A stretch of 64,000 bases of DNA from assembly GCA_024449915.1 (NCBI GenBank), contig JAMZAV010002035.1:107005-171004 (forward strand), given 5' to 3'. How positions within the stretch are numbered: the first letter of the stretch is position 1; each line of letters begins with the position of its first letter. The notes beneath the pieces were generated by a model that worked only from the letters and a program-made list of their open reading frames with translations, was not told the DNA's origin and ran no database searches. The DNA is from Sweltsa coloradensis. Taxonomy: Eukaryota > Arthropoda > Insecta > Plecoptera > Chloroperlidae. The translations under genes and the position numbers were made by a program. Below, piece by piece: positions 34,519 to 45,765 of this stretch.

Positions 34519-34633
34519 ATGGCCACCGCGCGCAGTGGTTTATGTAGACAGCAGCTGCTGTCAACACAAGTCACGAACACGACTCTCGTTTGTATTCCCA
34601 CAAAATTGGCGTCCTTTCGTGGCAGGCTTTTTG
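34519..34633 (+). CDS. possible first coding exon, mitochondrial-type leader
   Basis: ATG at 34519 (AACATGG) opens MATARSGLCRQQLLST, rich in Arg/Ser/Thr/Leu with no acidic residues, as in a mitochondrial presequence, and runs 38 codons plus one base to a GTGAGA donor at 34634. The preceding 200 bases are richer in GC and CpG and contain two ATTGG/CCAAT boxes (34331, 34362) and another ATTGG at 34500, which fits a promoter without TATA. No downstream exon was found, so product unknown. The frame is open upstream too, so the start is a guess. Confidence 0.35.
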
Positions 34634-35062
34634 GTGAGATATTTTCAACAATCCTGTTTTATCAGTCTATTTATTGAAGTAAATACATGTGTTTTTAGAG
34701 ATCACATTTTATTCATAGGTAGCCTACGCGAGACAAATTCCACTGGTGTCTGGAAATGTACCTTTTAGGTTAAATTTATTCATAGGCCTTAAGCCTAGCT
34801 ACTAGGGCTAGGGCTAGCCAGGCTAGGCCTAGGGGCTATCATTTGTGTCGTTATGCACTCGGCCTAGGTCTAGCTAGCTTAGCCCTCCAGGCCTCATGTA
34901 TCTGGAGTCATTTTCAATGCTGTAGTGAATGCTGTTCAAGTAATGTGGATCAAAGTCAATTCTAGATCCTAGGCTTAGGCTAGGCTTTGTGTATTAAATA
35001 TACTTTATAAAGGCCTAGGCCTAGGCCTACCCTAGGCTAGGACATGTTGAGTGGGCAGGCTA

Positions 35063-35302
35063 GCCGGCACTTCTTTACCTGGGGGGGTCCAACTTTTCAA
35101 CAACGATTTTTTGCAACGTTTTCAAAAAAATACTCTACCTACCAAACCTTTAACGTTGCTATTTTAAATGTGAAGTACTTTAAACGACAAAGGACTTTCG
35201 TTTAAAATAGCGACGTTAAAGGTTTTGAAGTTTTTTTTGTTAATTTAACAGCAAAAAATCGTTGTTGAAAAGTTGGACCCCCCCAGGTAAAGAAGTGCCG
35301 GC
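35063..35302. mobile_element. palindromic MITE, 240 bp
   Basis: GCCGGCACTTCTTTACCTGG at the left and its inverse at the right, TA on both sides. The arms stay paired almost to the centre, so the whole element can fold into one hairpin. Type fits Tc1/mariner MITEs. Confidence 0.8.
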
Positions 35303-36044
35303 TAGGCAAGGTAGTACAACGTCTTCAGAAGAGACAGGAATGGGCGAGGGGGAGGCATATTGGTAGGATGTAAAACTGGATTAAGAGGAAGGGTAGTAGC
35401 CTAGGCCTATCATGGACTACGTTCATCACGCAAGCTGGGTCTGGACTACTCGGTGCGAGCTTGTTCAGTCCGAGTTTATTTTGCTTGATAATACACCTGA
35501 TGATAAGCACCCATCGGCTCGATTACAAAGCCGAGCCAACTCGGTTGATAGGATCTGAAATTTGACTGCTAAACCCAATCGACCTCAAATATGCGGACTC
35601 GCCTCCATTTTCTTTGTAAATCGTCCAGTCGCAGCCGGGTCGTTCCATGTCAAGTGATCACAGCCATTTGGGTCACCATCTCAGATTTGTTTGAAAATTG
35701 TCACCATTATTTTTGTTGAAAAATAAAATATACATAAAAAAATTTGAGCGTTCTAACTTCAACGGTCTGTGATTTACGGGCCAGTGAAAAACTCAAATTT
35801 GAGTTTTTCCGGGCGCGTTGCGGGTTACTGATAAATTCATAACTTTCTTCCTATTTAACATAAAATGATTATTTTTTTTTTAAATTGTGGGTAATTTTTC
35901 ATCCTACCCTGTCAGAACAAATGCATTTCACTAAAATAAGTAAATCAGCACAAAAAATCACAATATTGATTTTGACCCAGAATAACTCAAAATCGTATCC
36001 TCCAAAAAATGTCAAAATTTATTTTTGATGTTTCTAACATATTA

Positions 36045-37700
36045 ATCCTGTCAAATAAGAATTTTTGGCGGAAAAAATTGCGATGTCTCTGAATTTTTGC
36101 AGAGACCTTCCTTGAATGATACTTATCAACATACTAAAACTCCCCTACAATCGGACTGGAGCTTCGGCCGCCATATTGGAAAATGGCGGCTAAAAAGTGT
36201 TTGTTATCGAATATCTCCAAATTGGTTTGAGATAGACAAAATATCTCAATGGCAAAAATATTCCCCATTTAATTCCCTACAAAACAGGTGTCTTCTATAG
36301 TTTTGGTAGGGGTAAAGGTTACGTCACAAAATCGTGGTTTATATGTTGCTTATTGGAGTACCAGCTAATTTCCAAATTTTCACGCCCAGCATCAAACAAT
36401 GCCCGGTAAATCCGTAAAAAATCGATTTAAATACAAAAGGACTTTTGTACGGGGTTCATGAAAGCTTCCATTAGTATTTTAAAAAATCAGTTCTGCGAAA
36501 TCGGATTTTGCATTTACCCGTAATTTGGGTTTTTCCATTGTTGGCATTTCCTAAAAAAATCCATATTTTACTGTCCATTATTAAGCACTAAATAGCATTG
36601 GAGGAAAAATTATTTCTACGCACATTGAAATGACTTAAATAATGATCCGATTACAACCAAAGTTTAAATCCAATATGGCTGCTAATTCCTAATATTCACA
36701 ATATGAATACTGTTTTCGTGCTGTTTTTACACTCTTTTTGTTACATAATTCACTTTGATGTTGCGGATATTAGGAATTAGCAGCCATATTGGATTTAAAA
36801 ATTTGGTTGTAATCGGATCATTATTTGAGTCATTACAATGTGCGTTGGAAGAATTTTTCCTCCAATGCTATTTAGTGCTTAATAATGGACAGTCAAAAGG
36901 GGTATTTTTGAGGAAATGCCAACAATGGAAAAACCCAAATTCCGGGTAAATGCAAAATTCGATTTTGCAGACCTGATTTTTAAAATACTAATGGAAGCTT
37001 TCATGAACACATTACAAAAGTCATTTTGTGTTTAAATCGATTTCTAACGGATTTATCGAGCATTGTTTGATCATGGAGTTATAAATAGTACTGGCGTACT
37101 GGAGGCGCAGGTGTGTGGTCGGCGGTGTACAAGTTAGTACTTCAAATTGGCAGACCATTTTGATTGTTTACCTTGGTAACCAAGGTAACCTAGGGTCTAC
37201 CACAGTTTATTGTAGCAAAGTTTAACCTGCGAGTAGTGGTTTTACCAATCAAAATGGCGAATAGGCTCAAATAAACAAACACGATCGTGGACGTGCTGTT
37301 CCATTTGAGCTAGACCTCCTTCTCATCCAACTCCATGGTTTGATGCTGGGCGTGAAATTTTGGAAATTAGCTGGTACTCCAATAAGCAACATATAAACCA
37401 CGATTTTGTGACGTAACCTTTACCCCTACCAAAACTATAGAATACACCTGTTTTTGTAGGGAATTAAATGGGGAATATTTTTGCCATTGAGATATTTTGT
37501 CTATCTCAAACCAATTTGGAGATATTCGATAACAAACACCGTTTGGCTGCCATTTTCCAATATGGCGGCCGAAGCTCCAGTCCGATTGTAGGGGAGTTTT
37601 AGTATGTTGATTAGTATTATATAAGGAAGGTCTCTGCAAAAATTCAGCGACATCGCAATTTTTCCTCCAAACGTGAATATACGATCTTATTTGACAGGAT
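36045..37700. mobile_element. fold-back element, 1.66 kb, inside the left TIR
   Basis: Starts ATCCTGTCAAATAAG and ends with its inverse. The arms pair over about 650 bp: 36045-36720 with 36760-37080 plus 37330-37700, leaving a loop of about 40 bp and one unpaired insert at 37085-37325. The uninterrupted right arm of the host element shows the empty site. No coding potential. Confidence 0.8.
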
Positions 37701-38166
37701 TATATAATAAGCTTACATAAAAAATCTTATCTTGGGACACCTTTGGGATCAGAATATATTAATATTTTAGTGCCATCTTGTGTAGTATATTTAACTAATA
37801 ATCACAGATAAAGGATATCTGTGATATAATGCTAGTTGTCTACTCTGTATTTTGAATTTGGTGCCAAAGTATGTTGTTGTTGTCTTAATTACACAGGCAG
37901 TAGAAAACACATTTAACAAGCAGTAGGCCTAACCATCCATCTTGCTTTTTGTACCTGTTACACTGTACAGCACATGGTTAAGTCTCACATTAACAAGTGT
38001 TCACCTGGATTTACAGATAATTTGGTAGGCATACCGCATATAATTGAGAGTTATAATTGGTGTGAGTTATCAATGGTTTACTATACAGACTTGGACATAG
38101 AGATTTGTTGAGGATTATAAATTACAAGGTAAATAGTTATTTGTTCAAGTGGACAGCTCATGAAGA

Positions 38167-40524
38167 ATGGAGAAAAAGTGGAATTTTTCAACTTGTTGCA
38201 ATCCATTTGATAGGGCTAATCATGCCAGTTTCAAAAGAGGTCTCAGACCAATAATGCAGTGGATGTTTAAAAAGTTACCTCATGTCCCACTAGAAGGGAG
38301 ACTTTGTGATGTGTGCCGAAAGAAAATATCATCTTTAGAGGACTATTGTAGCAGCTCGTCTGACTCGTGCACTTCATTTGTTGACGAGGGAGATCTTCAT
38401 GAGCAACCCAGTTGCAGTTACAAACAGCCAGTTCAACAAGATGAGGAAATAATGAAAATCAGCCAAGGTGAGACATTGTCGACAATTAATTCTAGCCTGT
38501 TGTCCATTGGAGAGTCTCCGTTTAAGAAATCAAAACTAACACAAGAGAAATATCCTAAGGAAAAGCTTAAGCGAGTGCATTGCGCTTTGAAGCGGAAGTT
38601 ACTTTTCAGCGATTTGGAAGACAGTTCTGGTAACAATAAAGAAACAGATACAGCCGAAATAATCAGTCAGTTGAAAGATAAATTTAATGCTTTAGTGCTT
38701 CCAGCAAGTTGGAGTATTAAACGAACGGAGCAAGAGTTTGGAGCATCAAACCGTATGATACGAAAAGCTAAACAACTCGTTAAGGATAAAGGCATCTTGT
38801 CTACACCTAACCAGAAACCTGGAAAATCTTTGTCTCAAAATATTGTGGAGTTAGTGAAAAAAGTGTATGAATCCGATGATGTCAGCCGAGCAATGCAGGC
38901 AAAAAAAGATTACGTTTCTGTAAAAGTGGATGGCAAACGAGTTCACATACAAAAAAAGGCTTGTGTTGTGCAACCTGAAAGAAATACATAGCCTATTCAA
39001 GGAAATGTATCCTCAACACACAATTGGGTTTTCAAAGTTTGCAGAACTTCGCCCAAAGAATTGTGTTTTACCTGGAGCTAGCGGAACGCATTCTGTATGC
39101 GTTTGTACAATCCACCAAAACGTTAAGCTTATGCTATTAGGTGCAAAGTTATCAGAACTTACAGTTGGAGATGACATTCAAATCAAGACATATCATCATT
39201 CATTGTCTTGCTCAGATGATATGCAATTCACCTCAGGAGAAATGTTTTCTCCATGAATGCCAGTATTGCCCAGGTGCGCTCTCACTAAAAGAACATCTAG
39301 GCAATGTGTTTGAAGAAGAAATGGTTGAAGAAATCACTTACAAGCAGTGGGTATCAATGATAGATGTCCCTTGAAACACTCACAAAGTCCGCAGATGATT
39401 TCTTGGAGACGTTGTGTGAAAAGCTAAATGACCTTCTACGCCATTCTTTCATTGCTACTCAACAGTTAACTTTTCAATCAAAATTAAAGTCAGCATTACT
39501 GCCCGGGGAGTTTCTAGTTGTATGTGATTTTGCGGAGAATTATTCTTTCGTGTTACAAGATGAAGCCCAAGGGTTCCATTGGAACAATTCGTCCGCCACT
39601 ATCCATCCGTTTGTAATTTACTACAATGGTGATGGAAAAGAACACCACACAAGTTTTGTTATCACATCGGAGTGCCTACAGAACGACACTGTTGCAGTGC
39701 ACTTTTATTAAAAAAATGATCAACTATAGTCTATCTACGTAATAACTTGAATTAGTTAATAAAATATTCTACTTCTCCGATGGGCTGCTGCACAGTAAAA
39801 GAACAGAAAGAATTTTGTCAACTTGTGCTGCCACGCACAAGACTTTTCTGTTGAAGCTGAATGGCATTTCTCGGCCACTTCCCATGGAAAGGGAGCTAGT
39901 GACGGTTTGGGAGGAACCTACAAGAGACTGGCTGCTCGTGCTAGCCTTCAGAGACCATACGAATCTCAGATCATGACTCCGAGGCAGCTGCATGACTGGG
40001 CCAAACAGAACATTCCGTCCGTGAGTTTTGAGTACTGCACCAATGAAGAGCATTTTGCCATGGCAAAAACTTTGGAAAACCCGATTTTCTCAGTCCAGGC
40101 CCATACCTGGCACCAGAAGTTACACTCTTTTATGCCAATTTCTCAGACCAAGGTTTTAACTCGTGTGTATTCGTTCTCGTCTGAATCGAGTGAAGAGCTT
40201 GTGAGTGTTGATAATGAAAGTGAATCAATTGAGTTTGATAATATAAAAGGTTTTTGTAACATGTGCATATGGAGGAGAATGGTGGATAGCATGTGTCATG
40301 AGACATTTGTTGCAAGCAAGGAAGTGAAGCTAAGCTTTCTTCACCCATCAGGTCCAAATGCATCATTCTCATATCCAAGCCAACCCGATATCCTCACTAC
40401 AAATGCAACAGACGTTCTGACAGTAGTAGACCCACGAACTGCGACTGGTCGAGTCTATACACTAACTTCAAAAGAAAGCGAGGAAGCCTCACACAAACTC
40501 ATCGCATGGAAAAATCAGAATTAG
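38167..40524 (+). CDS. transposon-borne Cys-rich protein, putative DDE-like transposase, frame-disrupted
   Basis: Starts ATG 38167. Residues 8-50 form a Cys/His cluster (CCNPF..H19..C47DVC50RKK). Frame 1 runs to about 38955; then the frame changes in an A7 run, near 39205, near 39360 and in 39705-39790, so five pieces carry one protein of about 780 residues. Conserved pieces in order: KFAELRPKNCVLPGASGTHS, VCVCTIHQN (38960-39150), CFLHECQYCPG (39245-39275), VVCDFAENYSF and LQDEAQGFHWNN (39520-39590), IFYFSDG (about 39765-39785), AEWHFSATSHGKG and DGLGGTYKRLAARAS (39860-39940). D/E residues in DFAENY, FSDG and the AEWHF/HGKG region could form an RNase H-like triad; that is inference. I recall similar uncharacterised proteins in other invertebrates and fish but could not check. 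Confidence 0.6.
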
Positions 40525-41235
40525 GTAGGCCTACTACGTGTGTTATACTTTTGGATGTTACACTAGTTAATATAAATTCAAAATTGCCTTGTGCATTAGG
40601 TATACTTGCTGGAAAAACTTCAGTGCAGACTGAGCATGGGTAGGCCTATGGTGCTTATCATTCACCTAGCTATTTGTTGTACCAATCACTTGCTTATTAA
40701 CAGACCTATACCACACTATGTTATGTATATTATGAGCTTTTTGTAACGCTTTAGATCATGTATGTACTTGTTTCTTCTGATCCAAAGGTGTCCCACCGGA
40801 TAAGATTTTTTGTGTAAGCTAATTATATGTTAGAAACATCAAAAATAAATTTTGACATTTTTTGGAGGATACGATTTGAGTGTATTCTGGGTCAAATCAA
40901 TATTGTGATTTTTTGTGCTGATTTACTTATTTTAGTGAAATGCATTGTTCTGACAGGGTAGGGTGAAAAATTACCTACAATTAAAAAAAAAAATTATCAT
41001 TTTATGTTAAATAGGAAGAAAGTTATGAATTCAACAGTAACCCGCAACGCGCCCGGAAAACTCAAATTTGAGTTTTTCACTGCCCGTAAATCACAGGACC
41101 GTTGAAGTTAGAACGCTCAAATTTTTTTATGTATATTTTATTTCTGTATTCAATAACTATACACAATTTTATCAAAATTGAAGTTGGTGACCAAAATAAG
41201 ATGGTTATTTCATGTTCACTTGACATGAACGACCC

Positions 41236-41720
41236 AGCCACTACTTTCAACCTCAGCAATATCCCGTCTGGGCCCGGGGTAGAATTGGCCCAGAGCCTGG
41301 CTCTGCTAGTTGTAAAAGGTGATTCAAGAGAAAGTCCACCTCTCAAACATCAGCTAGTAAGAAGGGTAGGGTAGTATATTACTCCCCAAATCTAGAGGCG
41401 AACTCTGGCGGTTGTCGTCAGGGAACTTTCCTCATCCCTTATGACTACCTCCCCGACGACGACAACACGGACGATGACACAGACGAAAACGACCACGACG
41501 TGGGGGGAATCGCCCCCACCCTCCCCATACCCTCTCTCCTTTGCCTGAGCCTGGCAGGATTTCGCCACAGACCACCACAGGCCCTCCCCGGCCAAGCTCC
41601 TGCCCCAACCCCTTGCCCCCGGCCACTCACCCCCATGCCCTCCCCTTGCTTGTGGCTGGTTCTGACCAGCACAGGCCTGTCCACCCTGCGTTCCCCCACA
41701 TCACCCCTTACGTTCCCCCC
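41236..41720 (+). other. GC-rich, coding-like segment, function unknown
   Basis: Directly beside the long-TIR element. One frame reads YYSPNLEANSGGCRQGTF then IPYDYLPDDDNTDDDTDEND, acidic, then a Pro-rich stretch, with only one apparent frame change near 41370. Base composition is far above the surroundings. No splice sites or family recognised. It could be an exon remnant or part of an unknown repeat. Confidence 0.3.
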
Positions 41721-43569
41721 TTTTGAAAAAATATATGTAGGCTCTAGGCTACTTATTATCTAGAACTAATACACTATACATTATCGCAGGAGGCGCAATA
41801 TGACCTAACGGTTGACGCGCCCTTAAACCTAATAAACTTAAAAAAACTGTGCATTGATAGGCATAGGCTACACTTAGCAAGCGGCAGGGTAAAATTGATT
41901 TTTATCATAATGATTTAAATCATTAAAATCAGATTTAAAAAATCAGTTGATTTTTATTTAAAAAATCATTTAGGCACTATTTAATCAAAACTTACACTAA
42001 ATGTGTAGTAGTTATTAGAACACTAATTGACATCTTGCCAATGGTGGTCTATACAGTGCTAGACCAATTTAAAACACTGTTTTAGGGACAGCCCCTACCC
42101 TAAGCCTACTCACTAAGGTGACCATATTTCGACAACTTCGAAAGTTACAAACCGGAACAACTAAAGTGTAATATTACTCCATGGACCATTTCCCGGTCTG
42201 TGGCAGAGCCCCAGCCACATGGAGGCGATTTTGATTCGAGATATATTTGCGTCAAATGCCCAGAAAACAGCTTTCTGACATTAAAATATGAATTAATAAT
42301 GATTTTGATGTGAGCATTAATTGTTGTAGTCATAAAATCTTTATCTAGTGGTTTAAAAATAATAGGCCTAGTAGGCCTACAAAGTAAAATGCATACACTC
42401 GACAGAAAATAATGCGTGTAATGTATTGATGAGGGCATCATGAAGCCCAAATCAATAACAATAATATAATAATAATATAATTGAAAATGCATTGAATTTG
42501 TATAGGCCTATGCAAGCTTTAACTTTTAATTCATTTTGTCTTTACAACTAAATAATTACCTAGTGTAGGTATGTAATTTAAAAAAAAACATAGTTTGGTT
42601 GCAAGATAAGGTAATACATTTTGATTTCTCATTATATCTATAAACAAAATCAATGCAAATAATGACTGAGCGGGTGTACAAGTCCTGTTTTTTTTAAATT
42701 CGAGTCGAGTCAAAGTACGGTAGTACTTAAAATAACTAGTATATCGAGTTCAATTCGAGTCCGAATACTTAGTCTTTTTTTAAATTTCATTATTATTCTT
42801 TGATTATATATTTTGTTCTTTTACAATTATGTTCAATATTGATTTTATTTGTTGATAATGTCTATATGTTGGTTCTAAAAGAGAAACAGTATAAATAACA
42901 TCCTAGGGGAGATTGGGGTAATTAGGAACAAATTTGTGTAAGTTGACATATGATCTCAATTTAGGCCTACATATATAACTAGAAAAACATATTATAAATG
43001 TTTTAGTGGTATCAGATACATTGAAACATTGGCTTTCTTAATAAAATTAAATATTTTGCATTCATGTGTTATTTTAGATGCAATGATTTTTTTTCTACAC
43101 CCGCATCCCCGCATATTGTTCCTTATTGCCCCAACATTTTGGGGCAATAAGGAACAAGCATTTTAAGAAGCAAGGTAGGTGCATTAAAAATACATGGGGC
43201 AAATAGGAACATAGGTATTTGTAGTATAATTAAGTAGCAAAAAAATTCATCTTGATATCTTGCTCATTGACAAAGTTAGAACAGATGCAAATTGCAGTAT
43301 TTTTTTTAATAGCTAGAAACATGACATTACATTTTTTTTTAAATCTGTAATTTTTGTCTTAAAACTACACAAAGCTTCTCATAGCATGATGCTAATATTT
43401 AAAAAAGTATTTGTATCATGAAAAATTACAAAATATAGGCCTAGAAATTGTAATGCATGAATTACTGGAAAAATATACACTTTAAGTGGGGGGCAATAAA
43501 CAATAAGGAACACTTCCCTCACATTTTACACAGTTAAGTTTATTAAGGCTATTCCACCGCGTTTTTCTA

Positions 43570-45440
43570 TTTTTTCCAAGGCAGATTATCATGGCAATAA
43601 GAAGATGTTATATGGGTTAATTAAAAGGAAGCGGAGAAATGAAGAAGTGCAGAACTTCATGTTAAATGAAAATGGTTGAATTGATTACTGATTGATTACT
43701 GACCCTTGCAAGCTAAAGGAGGAATGGTATCAATATTTTAAGAATTTACTCAATGTTGGAGAAGGTAACGAGGGAAGTTTAGGAGAAGTGAATAGTGTAC
43801 GAACATTAAAGGAAAATGAGGAAAAATGGAAAAGAAAAATGGAAAAGCCCCAGGAGCTGATGAAGTTACAGTTGAGATGTTGAAGGCAGCAGGTAAGAGT
43901 GGAGTAGAATGGATGTGGAGAGTAGTAAATTCAGTTTGGAAGTATAAAGAAATCCCAGATGACTGGACTAAAAGTGTGATTGTACCAATTTTTAAGAAGG
44001 GAAGTCGCAAGGTTTGTAAGAACTACAGAGGCATATCACTCATGAGTCAGGGTGCGAAACTGTACGAGAGAGTGCTCGAGAGACGGTTAAGAGATCATGT
44101 TGAATTGTTGCTGAGAGAGGAACAGTATGGTTGTAGACCTGGCAGATCCACAATAGATCTCTTATTTGCTGTACGTCAAATAATGGAAGGTCGGTGGGAG
44201 GAGGACGAATCCATGAACATGGTGTTCTTAGATCTTGAAAAAGCATATGACTCTGTACCAAGGGATACAGTTTGGGCATCCTTGCAGGCGTTTAATGTAG
44301 ACAATGACCTTATAGAACGTATTAAAACCATGCACGTGAATGGAAAGAGTTGTGTACAAACATGCCATGGAAGAACTGAATGGTTCAAGGTGGAGTGTGG
44401 TCTGAGGCAAGGCAGTGTATTGTCGCCACTTTTATTTATAGTGGTGATGGATGCTATGCTCAGAGAAGCAGAGCCGGAAAGAGACCAATCATCGAAAACA
44501 ATGATCTTTGTAGATGATATTGTTGTATGGGGTGAGTCTCATGAAGAAGTGCAACGTAGAGTAGATGCATGGAGTAAGGTTACAGAAGCAAACAACATGA
44601 AGTTAAGTCAAAGTAAGAGTGAGCAACTGATAATGGCAAAGAAGTATCGGCCGAAGGAGAAGAAAATAGTTTTAAGAGGCAAAGAGATAAGGAGAAAGTT
44701 AGAGTTTAAATACCTAGGCAGTATGTTAGGTAGTAACGCTAAAATTGACCAAGAAATATCTAGAAGGGTTAACCTAGCAGAAGGTTTCTACCAATCTGTA
44801 AGGAAACTGTTATGGAATGAGGATATGCCTAGAAAATGCAAGATGCTACTTTACAAACTATATTTCGTCCCAATACTGACGTATGCTTCAGCGACCTGGA
44901 CTCTGGGAAAACAATGTGAAAATCGTCTAGTTGCCTCAGAAATGAAATTTCTTAGAAGTGTATTGGGGTTAACTAAAATGGATAAAGTGAGAAGTAGTGT
45001 GATAAGGAAGGAACTGGGTGTTGAAAGTTTGAGGTGGCGTATTGGAAGGGAGCGACTGAGATGGTTTGGACACATGAAAAGGATGGAAAATGAAAGAATA
45101 CCAAGAAGAGAATTTGCAAGGTTAACAGGGAATAAAAGAAAAGTAGGAAGACCAAGAGATAGGTGGATAGACCAAATTAAACAAAGCGTAGAAGAGAGAG
45201 ACGTATCTTGGGTAGATGTAGAATTGGGAAGATGGTGGGAAGATCGGAAGAAATGGAGAGACTTGGTAAAAATGCAGCAGGATATGGAAGAGTTGTCCGA
45301 TGAAGAGGAGGCTGAAGTAGTTGTGTCAGGTTTGGCTAACCGGCAGCTAAGAGCCAAAATAGCTTGAATAAATGGAGCAAACGCTCCCCCCAACCTGAAC
45401 ACTAGTTTGGAAATGGGGAAGGATATAAAAAAAAAAAAAA
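43570..45440 (+). mobile_element. 5'-truncated LINE with poly-A tail
   Basis: The reverse transcriptase half of a non-LTR element, cut at its 5' side around 43570 (first readable piece: YHGNKKMLYGLIKRKRRNEE) and ending in an A-run at 45427-45440. The endonuclease domain is absent, as is usual for incomplete target-primed insertion. No target duplication found. Confidence 0.75.
43692..45367 (+). CDS. LINE reverse transcriptase (truncated, one frame slip)
   Basis: The main frame 43826-45367 gives 513 residues ending in TGA. RT motifs: NGKAPGADEVT (5-15), CKNYRGISLMS (64-74), FLDLEKAYDSVPR (134-146, catalytic D136), GLRQGSVLSPLLF (192-204) and IFVDDIVVWG (227-236, catalytic D230-D231, with FVDD for the common YADD). 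The tail RWFGHMKRMENERIPRRE ... GRPRDRWIDQIK ... W..LV is typical of the C-terminal region of RTE/CR1-like insect and marine LINEs; clade not settled. An upstream piece, 43692-43825 (WYQYFKNLLN), is in another frame; the slip lies in the A-rich stretch near 43828. Confidence 0.85.
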
Positions 45441-45672
45441 ATGCTACTAAGTCAAAATATAGTGAATGGCTTTGAAACATGGCTATTTTAGAAAATCAAA
45501 AATATTTTTTCCAAATTTTTCTGATCCGGTACACGGCCAATATAGCCACCTCAAAATAATTTCAAACTTCAATTCGCCAGGGCACACCATTCAACGTACA
45601 GTGTTGTGCTTTTGTGACATTAATTTTTAACTGTTTTTCTATGGACTGACTGAGAGAAAACAGATTTATTTT

Positions 45673-45765
45673 AACAATTGTCTTTCCAGCGAATTTTTTC
45701 GTTTGGCGGTATTTTTTACCGATTTGTACCGCCAAACGAAAAAATTCGCTGGAAAGACAATTGTA
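45673..45765. repeat. strong hairpin
   Basis: ACAATTGTCTTTCCAGCG and its inverse enclose TTTGGCGGTA / TACCGCCAAA, a near-perfect stem of about 40 bp with a 10-base loop. It lies in the right part of the pogo-like element. Confidence 0.85.

Larger units (their letters stand above)
35637..41235 (+). mobile_element. long-TIR DNA transposon of unassigned superfamily
   Basis: 5.6 kb unit with inverted repeats of about 470 bp: left arm 35637-36044 continuing at 37701-37765, right arm 40770-41235. Outer ends GGGTCGTTCCATGTCAAGTG and the inverse of GGGTCGTTCATGTCAAGTG. Arms share the palindrome AAACTCAAATTTGAGTTT and blocks such as TTATGTTAAATAGGAAGAAA. Immediate flanks both carry AGCC, a possible 4-bp target duplication. 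Between the arms sits one gene (38167-40524). The left arm is broken by a fold-back element. Superfamily not recognised. Confidence 0.75.

Noticed and set aside
41392..41763. Overlapping Pro/Gly-rich frames on both strands
   Set aside because: High GC keeps all six frames open; only the acidic plus frame is mentioned, and only as a possibility.
44851..45480. 209-codon minus-strand open frame
   Set aside because: Antisense of the LINE reverse transcriptase; low-complexity Ser/Phe/Leu composition.
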